Shown: positions 1 to 8,856 of the stretch, one piece after another | How positions within the stretch are numbered: position 1 is the first letter of the stretch | How the letters are laid out: every line of letters starts with the position of its first letter | Assembly (NCBI RefSeq): GCF_014650755.1 | Contig: NZ_BMVO01000013.1 | Location: forward strand, 62,001-126,000 | DNA from: Streptomyces chryseus | Lineage (GTDB): Bacteria; Actinomycetota; Actinomycetes; Streptomycetales; Streptomycetaceae | Reading direction: 5' to 3' | DNA length: 64,000 bases | Program-made: the position numbers and the translations under genes | The notes under the pieces: model-generated | Told to the model about the DNA's origin: nothing | Seen by the model: the letters and a program-made list of their open reading frames with translations, nothing else | The model's database searches: none

Positions 1-1686
1 CTTCGACAGCTCTTCCACCAGGTCGTCCAGGCCCAGCGAGCCCTGCGACAGCGCCGCCATGTGCCACGCCTTCGCGTCGAACGCGTCGCCGTGCGCCTTG
101 CGGGCGTTCTCGCGGCCCAGGAGCCACGCGCGTTCGCCCAGCTTGTAGCCGATCGCCTGGCCCGGCATGGACAGATAACGGGTCAGCTCGCTCTCCACGA
201 AGTCGGCGGGACGGCCACTGTGCGCCCCGAAGAACTCCTGGGCGAGCTCCGGAGTCCAGCGCTCACCCGGGTGGAACGGGGAGTCCGCCGGAATCTCCAG
301 CCGCAGGTGCATGCCGATGTCGACGATGATCCGCGTGGAGCGCATCATCTGGGCGTCCAGGTAGCCGATCCGGCGCTCGGGGTCGCCGAGGAAGCCCAGC
401 TCGTCCATCAGCCGCTCCGCGTACAGGGCCCAGCCTTCCGCGTTCGCGCTGACCATGCCGACCGACGCCTGGTAGCGGGACAGCTGGTCGGCGACGTGCA
501 CCCACTGCGCGAGCTGCAGGTGGTGCCCCGGAACGCCCTCGTGGTACCAGGTGGAGGTCAGGTCGTACACCGGGAAGCGGGTCTCGCCCATCGTGGGCAG
601 CCAGGTGATGCCCGGCCGTGAGAAGTCCTCCGAGGGAGTGGTGTAGTACGGCGCCGCCGCGCCGCCGGGGGGCGCGATGCGGGACTCCACCTTCCGTACC
701 CGCTCGGCGAGTTCGAAGTGCGTGCCGTCGAGCGCCCCGATGGCCTCGTCCATCAGGCTCTGCAGCCAGGCGCGGGTCTCCTCGACCCCTTCGATGTGCG
801 TGCCGTTCTCGTCGAGCCAGGACAGCGCCTCCCACGGGGTGGCCGCGCCCGGCAGGATCTTCTCGGCCTCGGTGCGCATTTCGCCGAGCAGGCGGTGGTA
901 CTCGGACCAGCCGTACGCGTACGCCTCGTCCAGGTCGAGGTAGGTGCCGTTGAAGTAGCGCGACCAGCGGGCGTACCGCTCGCGGCCCACCGTGTCGGGC
1001 GCGCCCTTGACGGCCGGGGCGTACACGTCCCGCATCCAGTCACGGAGCGCGGCGATGGCGCCGGTTGCCGCGCGGGCCGCCTCGTCCAGCTCGGCACGCA
1101 GCGGCTCGGGCCCGGCGGCCGCGAAGTCCTCGAACCAGCCGCGCCCGTCGCCCGCCCACTCGGTCAGCTGGCCGGTGAACGTCTCGGTGGCGCGCGGGCC
1201 GCCCGGCAGTCCGCGCTCGAGACCGAGTGCGAGCGACGCGCGGTACCCCTCCAGGGCGGCCGGCACCGCGCGCAGCCGCCGCGCCACGGCCGCCCAGTCC
1301 TCGTCGGTCCCGGTGGGCATCACGGTGAAGACGCCGCGCACACTGTGCGCGGGGGAGTGGATGTTGCTGACGGTCCGCAGGTGCTCGTCGGCCTCGTGCA
1401 CGGCGAGTTCGGCGGTCAGCCGCTCCCGCAGCAGCCGGCCGCAGCGGCGCTCGGCGTCGCTGTCCGCACCGGGGCGCCCCTCGGCCTCGTCGAGCAGGGC
1501 GAGCGTGGTGCGGGCCAGCTCGGCGAACGCCTTCTGCCCCTCGGGAGAGAAGTCCGGCAGACTGCCGGCGCTCTCTTTCACTCCCAGGTACGTACCGGTG
1601 ATCGGGTCGAGGGCGATGAGGGCGTCGACGTACGCGTCGGCGACCTGGCGGGGGAGGGCGAGCCGGCTGCTCGGGATGACTGACAT
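1..1686 (-). CDS. DUF885 family putative metallohydrolase (partial, C-terminus outside window)
   Basis: The frame runs leftward from an ATG at 1686 and is still open at the window edge (562 codons), so the C-terminus is missing. A YHEGVPGHH motif near residue 380 is the HExxH-like metal-binding signature of DUF885 proteins, which are thought to be zinc-dependent peptidase-like hydrolases. No signal peptide is visible, so a cytoplasmic location is likely. The substrate cannot be deduced. The Lrp gene upstream on the same strand is 75 bp away and may or may not be co-transcribed. Confidence 0.85.
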   Translation of the reverse strand, partial: MSVIPSSRLALPRQVADAYVDALIALDPITGTYLGVKESAGSLPDFSPEGQKAFAELARTTLALLDEAEGRPGADSDAERRCGRLLRERLTAELAVHEADEHLRTVSNIHSPAHSVRGVFTVMPTGTDEDWAAVARRLRAVPAALEGYRASLALGLERGLPGGPRATETFTGQLTEWAGDGRGWFEDFAAAGPEPLRAELDEAARAATGAIAALRDWMRDVYAPAVKGAPDTVGRERYARWSRYFNGTYLDLDEAYAYGWSEYHRLLGEMRTEAEKILPGAATPWEALSWLDENGTHIEGVEETRAWLQSLMDEAIGALDGTHFELAERVRKVESRIAPPGGAAAPYYTTPSEDFSRPGITWLPTMGETRFPVYDLTSTWYHEGVPGHHLQLAQWVHVADQLSRYQASVGMVSANAEGWALYAERLMDELGFLGDPERRIGYLDAQMMRSTRIIVDIGMHLRLEIPADSPFHPGERWTPELAQEFFGAHSGRPADFVESELTRYLSMPGQAIGYKLGERAWLLGRENARKAHGDAFDAKAWHMAALSQGSLGLDDLVEELSK

Positions 1687-1761
1687 GCGGACATCCTCGT
1701 ACGGCGAAGGGTCCCTCGTCACTACGGTCGGGCGTCGGTGGCTGACATCGGCGGTGCGGGA

Positions 1762-2244
1762 TCAGTGCCCCGCGGGAGGCGGCAGCAGCGGCCCGCAGTC
1801 CCAGGCCTGGAAGATCAGCCGGGTCTCGACGCGGGCGACCTCGCGCTGCGAGGTGAACTCGTCCAGGACCAGCCGCTGCAGGTCCGCCGGGTCGGTCACC
1901 GCGACGTGCACGAGGTAGTCGTCGGGGCCGGTCAGGTGGAAGAGCGCGCGCGTTTCGGGCAGGGCCCGGATGCGGTCCACGAAGGGGCCGATGAGCTCGC
2001 GCCGGTGCGGGCGCACCTGGACCAGCAGCAGGGCTTCGAGTCCGCGGCCGAGCTTCGCCGGGTCCAGACGCAGCTGATGGCCGAGAATCACCCCCGAGCG
2101 ACGCAGCCGCGCCACCCGGTCCAGGCAGGTGGAGGCCGCGACTCCGACTTCGGCGGCCAGGTCGCGGTAGGTGGTCCGCGCGTCGTTCTGCAGGAGGCGC
2201 AATATATGCAGATCGACCGGGTCGAGTACGACGGATTCGGCCAT
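1762..2244 (-). CDS. Lrp/AsnC family transcriptional regulator
   Basis: 160-residue protein of normal Lrp/AsnC length. An N-terminal helix-turn-helix (about residues 20-50, TYRDLAAEVGVAASTCLDRV) is followed by a RAM/AsnC ligand-binding domain. It is divergent from a Cys/Met-metabolism PLP enzyme at 2304 with only 59 bp between starts, the usual arrangement for a local Lrp that controls its neighbour in response to an amino acid. An ACTAC-N6-GTAGT inverted repeat lies in the gap. The effector amino acid is not determinable from sequence. Confidence 0.92.
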   Translation of the reverse strand: MAESVVLDPVDLHILRLLQNDARTTYRDLAAEVGVAASTCLDRVARLRRSGVILGHQLRLDPAKLGRGLEALLLVQVRPHRRELIGPFVDRIRALPETRALFHLTGPDDYLVHVAVTDPADLQRLVLDEFTSQREVARVETRLIFQAWDCGPLLPPPAGH

Positions 2245-2271
2245 GGCCCGAACGTAACACGGAGTACTGAC

Positions 2272-2287
2272 ACTACTTCCCGGTAGT
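2272..2287. promoter_or_regulatory. Candidate Lrp operator between divergent genes
   Basis: Inverted repeat ACTAC, 6-bp spacer, GTAGT, in the 59-bp gap between the Lrp regulator and the PLP enzyme. Lrp/AsnC proteins bind short degenerate palindromes. Its position suits control of both promoters, but the assignment is inferred from location only. Confidence 0.4.
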
Positions 2288-2303
2288 TGTTCAGAGTCAT
2301 GTC

Positions 2304-3539
2304 ATGAACACCGACGCCTCGACCACACCCCGGGCCCTGGCCACCGAAGCCGTGCACGCCGGCCGCGAAGACCTCGCCGCGCTGGGCGTGCACTCCGTCC
2401 CGCTCGACCTGTCGACGACCTATCCGTCCTACGACAGCCGGGCGGAGGCAGCGAGAATCGACGCGTTCGCCGCCACCGGCGCGCGGCCGGAGGGCCCGCC
2501 CGTATACGCCCGCCTCGACAACCCGACCACCGCCCGCTTCGAGGACGGACTGGCACGCCTGGAGGGCGCCGAGAGCGCCGTCGCGTTCGCCAGCGGCATG
2601 GCCGCGCTGAGCGCGGTGCTCCTGGCCCGGGCGAGCGCGGGGCTGCGCCACGTCGTCGCCGTACGGCCGCTGTACGGGTGCAGCGACCACCTCCTGAACG
2701 CCGGACTGCTCGGCACCGAGGTGACCTTCGTCGAGCCGGACGGCATCGCGGACGCGATACGCCCCGACACCGGCCTGGTGATGGTCGAGACCCCCGCCAA
2801 CCCGACGCTCGCCGAGGTCGACATCCGGGCGGTCGCGCGGTCCTGCGGGCAGGTGCCGCTGCTCGTCGACAACACGTTCGCGACGCCCGTGCTCCAGCGG
2901 CCCCTGGAGCAGGGCGCCGCGATCGTCCTGCACAGCGCGACGAAGTACCTCGGCGGGCACGGCGACGTGCTCGGCGGAGTGGTGGCGTGCGACGAGGAGT
3001 TCGCGCGCACGCTGCGCCAGGTGCGGTTCGCGACCGGCGGCGTACTGCACCCGCTGGCCGGATACCTGCTGCTGCGCGGGCTCTCCACGCTGCCCGTGCG
3101 GATGCGGGCCCAGTCGGCGACCGCCGCCGAGCTGGCCCGGCGGCTGGCCGCCGATCCCCGGATCGCGCGGGTGCACTACCCGAAGCTCGGCGGCGCGATG
3201 GTGGCCTTCGAGGTGTACGGCGATCCGCACGCGGTGATCGCGGGCGTACGGCTGATCACGCCTGCCGTCAGCCTCGGCAGCGTCGACTCGCTCATCCAGC
3301 ATCCGGCCTCCATCAGCCACCGGATCGTGGCCGAGGGAGACCGGCGGTCCTCCGGGGTCGGCGACCGGCTGCTGCGGATGTCGGCCGGGCTGGAGGACGT
3401 GGAGGACCTGTGGCGGGACCTGTGCGAGGCGCTCAGTGCCGCCGGGGCCGCCCGGCCCGTGTCACTGCCCGCGCCTCTTCCGCTTCCTGCGCACGTGCGG
3501 GACGCGGCCGCGCGTCCGCAGCGGACAGCCGCGCGGTGA
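2304..3539 (+). CDS. Cys/Met metabolism PLP-dependent enzyme (cystathionine/methionine gamma-lyase-like)
   Basis: 411-residue fold-type I PLP enzyme. The SATKYLGGHGDVLGG segment holds the Schiff-base lysine, and the N-terminal half carries the family signature YARLDNPTTARFEDGLARLE. Members cleave or exchange the gamma-substituent of cystathionine, homoserine esters or methionine; the exact reaction cannot be fixed here. The divergent Lrp gene suggests amino-acid-responsive expression and fits a catabolic gamma-lyase. The ATG at 2304 has little upstream Shine-Dalgarno sequence. The last 107 bp overlap the 3' end of the convergent ACT-GNAT gene. Confidence 0.88.
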   Translation: MNTDASTTPRALATEAVHAGREDLAALGVHSVPLDLSTTYPSYDSRAEAARIDAFAATGARPEGPPVYARLDNPTTARFEDGLARLEGAESAVAFASGMAALSAVLLARASAGLRHVVAVRPLYGCSDHLLNAGLLGTEVTFVEPDGIADAIRPDTGLVMVETPANPTLAEVDIRAVARSCGQVPLLVDNTFATPVLQRPLEQGAAIVLHSATKYLGGHGDVLGGVVACDEEFARTLRQVRFATGGVLHPLAGYLLLRGLSTLPVRMRAQSATAAELARRLAADPRIARVHYPKLGGAMVAFEVYGDPHAVIAGVRLITPAVSLGSVDSLIQHPASISHRIVAEGDRRSSGVGDRLLRMSAGLEDVEDLWRDLCEALSAAGAARPVSLPAPLPLPAHVRDAAARPQRTAAR

Positions 3540-4881
3540 CCACCAGCGTGCCCTCTTCGATCTGGTAGTCGAGGGGCAGGCCGAGCCCGCGCATGGCCGC
3601 CACCATGCCGGTGTTGGACGACTGGGTGACGGCGTACACGCTCTCGCACCCCGCCTCGACGGCGAGCGCCACCAGGCGTTCCAGCAGCTCCGATCCGATG
3701 CCGCGGCGCTGCCACGCGTCCTCCACGAGCAGCGCCACCTCGGTCTCGTCGCCGTCCCACAGGAGGTGGCCGAGGGCGACGAGGCGTCCGGACGCCGTCT
3801 GCACGGCGAGGGTGCGGCCGTAACGCGGGCTGAGGAGGTGGGCGAGGTAGCGGCCGGCGTCGCCCACCGGGCCGTGGTAGCGCAGGCTCAGGGTGCGGTC
3901 GCCGCAGCGGTCGTGCATGGCGCGGGCGGCTTCGAGGTCGTCGAGTCCGGCCCTGCGGACGGTGATCTCGTTGCCCTCGGGGAGCGTCAGGACGTCCTGG
4001 CTGCGGGGGATGCGTGGGCCGAGCCGGGCGTCGAGCTCGACGAGGGCGCGGGCGCGGGCGAACTCCGTGGGGGTGAAAGGCAGGTAGTGGCGCTCGATGG
4101 TGATCGCCCCGCCGGACGGGTCGCGCAGCTTCATGACCGTGCCGTCCAGTACGCCTTCGACCGGGGCGCTCTCGCCGGTGGGCCGGCCGGTGAGGGTGGT
4201 CGCGGGCAGCGAGTGGATCGTGCAGCGGCCGAGCAACTGGCGCAGGGCCAGCGGCAGTTCGGCGGCGTCGAGCGCGGTGCGGGTGGCGAGCCCGAGCACC
4301 CGGGTGGGCGCGTCGACCAGGTCGTGGGCGTCGGCCCGCTCCAGCCAGGTGTCGCTGCCGCCCGCCGCGGCGGTCTCCCGGGCCAGCTCGGCGGCCTGGA
4401 AGCCGGCCGGGGCGCGCACCAGCAGCTCGTCGACGGTGCCGTCGGCGAGGGGGTGGGTCTGCAGGGTCAGGATGTCGACGCCGTGGCGGGCGAGAGCGGT
4501 GCACAGCACCGCGAGGCTGCCTGGCTCGTCCTTGACGGTGGTCCGCATCCGCCACAGGGCGGTCTCCTCGGCCGGCGCCGCCGCGTCACCGTGCGCCGCG
4601 CCCGCGCTCTCACGGGGGAAGGGCGGGGGCGGGGCATGACTGTGCCTGCGGGCCCACCAGGTGTGGAACCCGGCCGTGGCGGCCAGCGCCACGGCCGAGA
4701 TGACGAGGAGGTACGGTCCGTCGGGCCCGTGCACGATCGTGTTCGCGACGGCGTCGGCGACGGCCACCGCCGTGAACAGCGCCGCGAGTTCGACGAGGTC
4801 CCGCCGCCAGTGGTGCGTGCGGCGGGTCCTCGTCGCCCGTGCCGCGGACGCCGTCTTGGTCACTTCAGTCATGTCGGTCAT
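3433..4881 (-). CDS. Membrane-anchored ACT-domain GNAT acetyltransferase
   Basis: With the ATG at 4881 the protein is 482 residues. Order: a basic N-terminus, two hydrophobic segments (about residues 30-75), an ACT-like regulatory domain (VKDEPGSLAVLCTALARHGV, about 100-165), a linker region, then a C-terminal GNAT domain (about 300-440) with an acetyl-CoA loop around WQRRGIGSELLERL. ACT domains usually sense amino acids, so an amino-acid-gated membrane-tethered acetyltransferase is inferred. The frame is open 31 codons further upstream, but MTDMTEVTK looks like the natural start. The C-terminal 36 codons overlap the convergent PLP gene. Substrate unknown. Confidence 0.8.
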   Translation of the reverse strand: MTDMTEVTKTASAARATRTRRTHHWRRDLVELAALFTAVAVADAVANTIVHGPDGPYLLVISAVALAATAGFHTWWARRHSHAPPPPFPRESAGAAHGDAAAPAEETALWRMRTTVKDEPGSLAVLCTALARHGVDILTLQTHPLADGTVDELLVRAPAGFQAAELARETAAAGGSDTWLERADAHDLVDAPTRVLGLATRTALDAAELPLALRQLLGRCTIHSLPATTLTGRPTGESAPVEGVLDGTVMKLRDPSGGAITIERHYLPFTPTEFARARALVELDARLGPRIPRSQDVLTLPEGNEITVRRAGLDDLEAARAMHDRCGDRTLSLRYHGPVGDAGRYLAHLLSPRYGRTLAVQTASGRLVALGHLLWDGDETEVALLVEDAWQRRGIGSELLERLVALAVEAGCESVYAVTQSSNTGMVAAMRGLGLPLDYQIEEGTLVVTARLSAADARPRPARAQEAEEARAVTRAGRPRRH

Positions 4882-5041
4882 GGCACCACTGTGACCGAGC
4901 GGTGTTGCCTGATCACGAACGCTTTGTGACTGATGGGTTAAGTGTGCTTCTGGGCATTTAAGGACCATTTTCAATCACATAGAGGCCCCACTTCGACGTC
5001 TCTCCGCAGGGTCTCTCGCAGAGTCCCACTTCAGAGGCGTC

Positions 5042-6670
5042 TCAGGCGCCCACCCGGCCCGGCTGAAGCACCTTGCTGAACAGCACCACGCCTCCCTCGG
5101 CGCGCAGCCGCACCGTCAGTTCACCGCTCGCGCCGTCGATCTCGACCTCGCCGAAGTACTGCGGCGACTCCATCGGCGACACATTGGCGCGCGTCGGCGC
5201 CTTCACGAAGACCTGGTCCGGGCCGAACGTGGCGTCCAGCCGGCCCGCCGGGAAGCCGCCCGCCGCCAACGGCCCGGAGACGAACTCCCAGAAGGGCGCG
5301 AAGTCCTTGAACGCCGCACGGGACGGGTCGTAGTGCTGCGCCGACGTGTAGTGCACGTCGGCGGTGAGCCACACCGTGCCGGTGATACGGGCGTGCTTGA
5401 TGTGACGCAGCAGCTCCGCGATCTGCAGCTCCCTGCCCAGCGGCGCACCGGGATCGCCCTGCGCGACGGCTTCGAAGTCGGCCGCGCCGTCCGGGACGAC
5501 GATCCCCAGCGGCATGTCGCTGGCGATGACCTTCCACACGGCGCGGGAGCGCGACAACTCGCGCTTGAGCCAGGCCAGCTGCTCGGCGCCGAGGATGCCG
5601 GTGGCGTCGTCGGGCTGCCGTCCGGGCGAGTTGGCGTTGCGGTACGTGCGCATGTCGAGCACGAAGACATCGAGCAGGGGGCCCTGCCTGACCACCCGGT
5701 AGATCCGGCCGTCGTCCTCGCCGCCGTCCGCGCGGCCGCGCGCGGGAAGCGTCGATACGGGGAAGTACTCGCTGAACGCCCGCATCGAGCGGGCCGCCAG
5801 GACGTCGACGTTCTTCTCCGTGTAGCGGGCGTCGTCCAGGATCTGGCCCGGGTACCAGTTGTTGCGCACCTCGTGATCGTCCCACTGCACGATCGAGGGC
5901 ACCTGCGCGTTGAACCGGCGCACGTTCGCGTCCAGCAGGTTGTAGCGGAAGTTCCCGCGGAACTCGTCCAGTGTCTCGGCGACCTTCGACTTCTCCGGCG
6001 TGGTGATGTTCCGCCAGGTCCGTCCGTCGGGCAGCGTCACGGACGGCTGGATGACGCCGTCCGCGTAGACGGTGTCGCCGCTGCACAGGAAGAAGTCCGG
6101 GTCCAGGCGGCGCATCTCCTCGTACACGCGGTAGCCGCCGATGTCCGGATTGATGCCCCAGCCCTGTCCCGCGATGTCGCCGGACCACAGGAAGCGCACT
6201 CCGTCGCGGCGCTTCGCGGACGCGGTACGGAACGTTCCCCGGAACGCCTCCCCGGTGCGCCGGGGATCGTCCGGATCGGCGAGAGTCACCCGGTAGTGCA
6301 CCTGCTCGCCGGCGGGCAGTCCGCGCAGCGCCGTCGTTCCCGTGAAGTCCGTTCCGGGGCCGAGCAGAGGGCCGTGCCATCTGCGCGCGCGGCGGAAGGA
6401 CTCCGTCGCGGACGTCTCCACGATCATCCGGGCGGGACGGTCGGACCGTACCCACACCAGACCCGACGACGAGGTGACATCACCCGTCTGCACGCCCCAG
6501 GGGGCGCGCGGGCGCCCGGAGAGCGCCTGGGCGGGCGCCGCGCCGACGGCGGTGGCCGGCAGCGCGAGCGCGGCCGAGGCGGCCAGCGAGCCGCGCAGGA
6601 CGGCGCGTCGGTCGGGGGACGGGCTCTGCGGGCGGCTCTCCGGCTGGCTCTGCGGTCGGCGGTACGGCAT
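5042..6670 (-). CDS. phoD: PhoD-like alkaline phosphatase, TAT-exported
   Basis: 542 residues. The N-terminus carries a twin-arginine signal (RRAVLRGSLAASAALALP) and an Ala-rich cleavage region, so export in folded form is expected. An immunoglobulin-like PhoD_N domain precedes the metallophosphatase domain, which keeps metal-binding residues in SGDTVYADG, WDDHEVRNNW and ADVHYTSA. PhoD enzymes are secreted Ca/Fe phosphodiesterase/phosphatases that release phosphate during starvation. No clear PHO box was identified. It appears monocistronic. Confidence 0.93.
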   Translation of the reverse strand: MPYRRPQSQPESRPQSPSPDRRAVLRGSLAASAALALPATAVGAAPAQALSGRPRAPWGVQTGDVTSSSGLVWVRSDRPARMIVETSATESFRRARRWHGPLLGPGTDFTGTTALRGLPAGEQVHYRVTLADPDDPRRTGEAFRGTFRTASAKRRDGVRFLWSGDIAGQGWGINPDIGGYRVYEEMRRLDPDFFLCSGDTVYADGVIQPSVTLPDGRTWRNITTPEKSKVAETLDEFRGNFRYNLLDANVRRFNAQVPSIVQWDDHEVRNNWYPGQILDDARYTEKNVDVLAARSMRAFSEYFPVSTLPARGRADGGEDDGRIYRVVRQGPLLDVFVLDMRTYRNANSPGRQPDDATGILGAEQLAWLKRELSRSRAVWKVIASDMPLGIVVPDGAADFEAVAQGDPGAPLGRELQIAELLRHIKHARITGTVWLTADVHYTSAQHYDPSRAAFKDFAPFWEFVSGPLAAGGFPAGRLDATFGPDQVFVKAPTRANVSPMESPQYFGEVEIDGASGELTVRLRAEGGVVLFSKVLQPGRVGA

Positions 6671-6826
6671 CGATGCGCCTCCAGTGGCGGTGTGTTCAGG
6701 TGTGCGACGCCATGCCTAACGCCCGGCCACGGCGACCACACGAACCACAAGTGAACAACCGGCCCCCCGTTCCCGGGAACCGGCCCGGCGCCTCCGTCCC
6801 GCCCACCCCGCCGGCGCGTCGTAAGA

Positions 6827-6865
6827 GGAGCGCCCCCCGCTCCCGGGCGCTCGGGGGGCGCCTCC
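6827..6865 (-). terminator. Terminator of the alpha/beta hydrolase gene
   Basis: Stem GCGCCCCCC/GGGGGGCGC (9 bp, extended by GGAG/CTCC across a bulge) just past the stop codon of the leftward hydrolase at 6875. There is no U-tract, as is common in Streptomyces. Confidence 0.65.
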
Positions 6866-6874
6866 ACGGTCGTG

Positions 6875-7705
6875 TCAGCTGCTCGTGTCGAGGATGACCC
6901 GGGCCACCAGCGCGGGGTCGTCGTTCATCGGGACATGACCGCAGCCGGGCAGCCTGACCAGCCGGGCGCCTGGTATCGCCTGCTTGGCCCTGATGCCCTG
7001 GCGGCGCAGCAGCAACCGGTCGCGGCTGCCCCAGGCGATCGTGACAGGGATGTCCGGCACGTCGTCGGTGAACAGGACGGAGCGGCCCGCCGACAGCGTC
7101 GCGGCGAAGCCCGTCGCCTCGCGCAGGGCCAGCGTCTCCGCGACGACGGACTCGGGCGAACGCCATCCCGGCCGCGCGTAGATGGTGCTGGTGAGTGCGG
7201 CCCGGCCGGCGGACGTGCCTGCCAGGCGCTCGATGACCGGCAGCGGGAGCGTCCGCGCCCCGTACCGCATCCCGCGCAGCGTCCCGAAGGCGTAGCGGCG
7301 CTCGCTCTGCGTCCAGAAACCGGCCGGGGACAGGGCCGTGACCGACCGTACGAGCTTCTCCCGGCCGAGCTTCAGCGCCAGCAGGCCGCCCAGGGAGTTC
7401 CCCGCGACGTGCGGGCGTTCGACACCCAGCGCCTCGCACAGCGAACCGAGTACGGGAACGACGGTGGACAGGTCGTAGGCGAAGCCGTCCGGGAGGCCGG
7501 ACGACCGGCCGAAGCCCGGCAGGTCCACGGCGATCACGTCGCGTTCGGCGGCCAGCGCCGACATCACCGGCTGCCACGCCTGCCAGTGGTGGCCGATCCC
7601 ATGGAGGAGCAGGAGTGGTTCGCCCGCGCCCGCGCGCTCGTACGCGACGGAGAGCGTGTGGCTGCCCGTGGGGGACTCGACGCTGAAGGAGACCTGTCCG
7701 GCCAT
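6875..7705 (-). CDS. Alpha/beta hydrolase
   Basis: 276 residues from the ATG at 7705, which has a good ribosome site (CCAGGGAG, 8 nt upstream); the frame could extend to 7741 but without such a site. HGIGHHWQAW is the oxyanion-hole region, GNSLGG the nucleophile elbow with catalytic Ser, and GCGHVPMNDDP carries the C-terminal catalytic His. Soluble esterase/lyase-like fold; substrate unknown. It is divergent from the ECF41 sigma gene, whose family members often neighbour small enzymes. Confidence 0.88.
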   Translation of the reverse strand: MAGQVSFSVESPTGSHTLSVAYERAGAGEPLLLLHGIGHHWQAWQPVMSALAAERDVIAVDLPGFGRSSGLPDGFAYDLSTVVPVLGSLCEALGVERPHVAGNSLGGLLALKLGREKLVRSVTALSPAGFWTQSERRYAFGTLRGMRYGARTLPLPVIERLAGTSAGRAALTSTIYARPGWRSPESVVAETLALREATGFAATLSAGRSVLFTDDVPDIPVTIAWGSRDRLLLRRQGIRAKQAIPGARLVRLPGCGHVPMNDDPALVARVILDTSS

Positions 7706-7836
7706 GCTGCTGCTCCCTGGGTGGGGGTCGGCGCTATCCATCGCGTCAGCAACAATTACCGTCCAGTAGCTTGGAGTTCAAGAGCCGGGGCGGCTCCGGC
7801 GTTCTCCGGTTTCCCCCGATGTGCTGGGATGGAGCG

Positions 7837-8718
7837 GTGACTGGCGACAGCGTGACCGAGGTCTTCGAAGAGCACCGTCCGTTTCTGACCGGAGTGGCGT
7901 ACCGGATGCTCGGCCGGGTCGCCGACGCCGAGGATGTCGTGCAGGACGCGTGGCTGCGCTGGTCGGCCCAGGCGCGCGACGACGTACGGGAACCACGTCC
8001 GTACCTGGTCCGGATCACGACGAGGCTCGCCATCGACCGGCTGCGGCACGTCCAGGCGCGGCGCGAGGCGTACGTCGGACCGTGGCTCCCCGAGCCGCTC
8101 GAGACGGACTTCGGCACGACCGCCGAGGACACCGCGGAACGCGCGGTGCTCGTGGACTCCGTCTCGCTCGCCGTCCTCGTCGTTCTCGAGTCGCTCTCCC
8201 CGCTGGAGCGCGCGGTGTTCGTGCTGCGGGAGGCCTTCGGATTCCCGTACGGCGAGATCGCGGCCACCCTGGAACGGTCGGAAGCGGCCGTACGGCAGCT
8301 CGCGGGACGCGCCCGGCGCCACGTCGGGGAACGCAGGCCGCGCTTCGACGTGGACCCCGCCGAACGGCGGGACCTGACCGAGCGGTTCCTCGCCGCCGCT
8401 TCGGGAGGGGACCTCGACGCACTGCTCCGCCTGCTCGCGCCGGACGTCAGGCTCGTCGGCGACAGCGGCGGCAAGGCCAAGGCGCCGGTGCGCGTCATCG
8501 AGAGCGCGGACAAGGTGGGCCGTTTCCTGTTCGGCGTGGCCAAGCAGGGCGTCCCCGGCGGCGAGTTCCGCTTCCTGGAACTCAACGGCGGTCCCGCCCT
8601 GCTCGTCCTCTCCGGCGGAAAACCGGACGCCGTCCTGCAGCTGGACATCGCGGACGGCCTCATCCAGTGCGTCTACATCGTGCGAAACCCCGACAAACTC
8701 GCCGCGCTCGCCGGATAG
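7837..8718 (+). CDS. sigJ: ECF41-type RNA polymerase sigma factor (SigJ-like)
   Basis: About 293 residues from the GTG at 7837 (GGGA 7 nt upstream). Sigma region 2 (AYRMLGRVADAEDVVQDAWLRW) and region 4 (LSPLERAVFVLREAFGFPYGEIA) are followed by a SnoaL-like C-terminal extension ending in the ECF41 hallmark NPDKL. In ECF41 factors this extension tunes sigma activity in place of an anti-sigma factor, and no anti-sigma gene is adjacent here. The regulon cannot be predicted. Upstream in-frame codons from 7771 are probably not translated. Confidence 0.9.
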   Translation: MTGDSVTEVFEEHRPFLTGVAYRMLGRVADAEDVVQDAWLRWSAQARDDVREPRPYLVRITTRLAIDRLRHVQARREAYVGPWLPEPLETDFGTTAEDTAERAVLVDSVSLAVLVVLESLSPLERAVFVLREAFGFPYGEIAATLERSEAAVRQLAGRARRHVGERRPRFDVDPAERRDLTERFLAAASGGDLDALLRLLAPDVRLVGDSGGKAKAPVRVIESADKVGRFLFGVAKQGVPGGEFRFLELNGGPALLVLSGGKPDAVLQLDIADGLIQCVYIVRNPDKLAALAG

Positions 8719-8741
8719 GGGCAGCGCCCGCTCTGCGTCGA

Positions 8742-8755
8742 TTGGTCTTGACCAA
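8742..8755. promoter_or_regulatory. dre-like palindromic operator upstream of the GntR gene
   Basis: TTGGTCTTGACCAA is a perfect inverted repeat (TTGGTC, TT, GACCAA) about 100 bp before the GntR/UTRA gene. It closely resembles the TGGTCTAGACCA core bound by DasR and related HutC-subfamily regulators. It could serve autoregulation or bring the gene under DasR control. Confidence 0.6.
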
Positions 8756-8856
8756 GGCAGACCCCGGACTTATGGTCGCAGAGTTAGTGCAGGAACCTTT
8801 AATAAACAAGGGCGCGGAAACTCGCCCGGGACCAGGCCGATTGCGGAGGGATCAGG

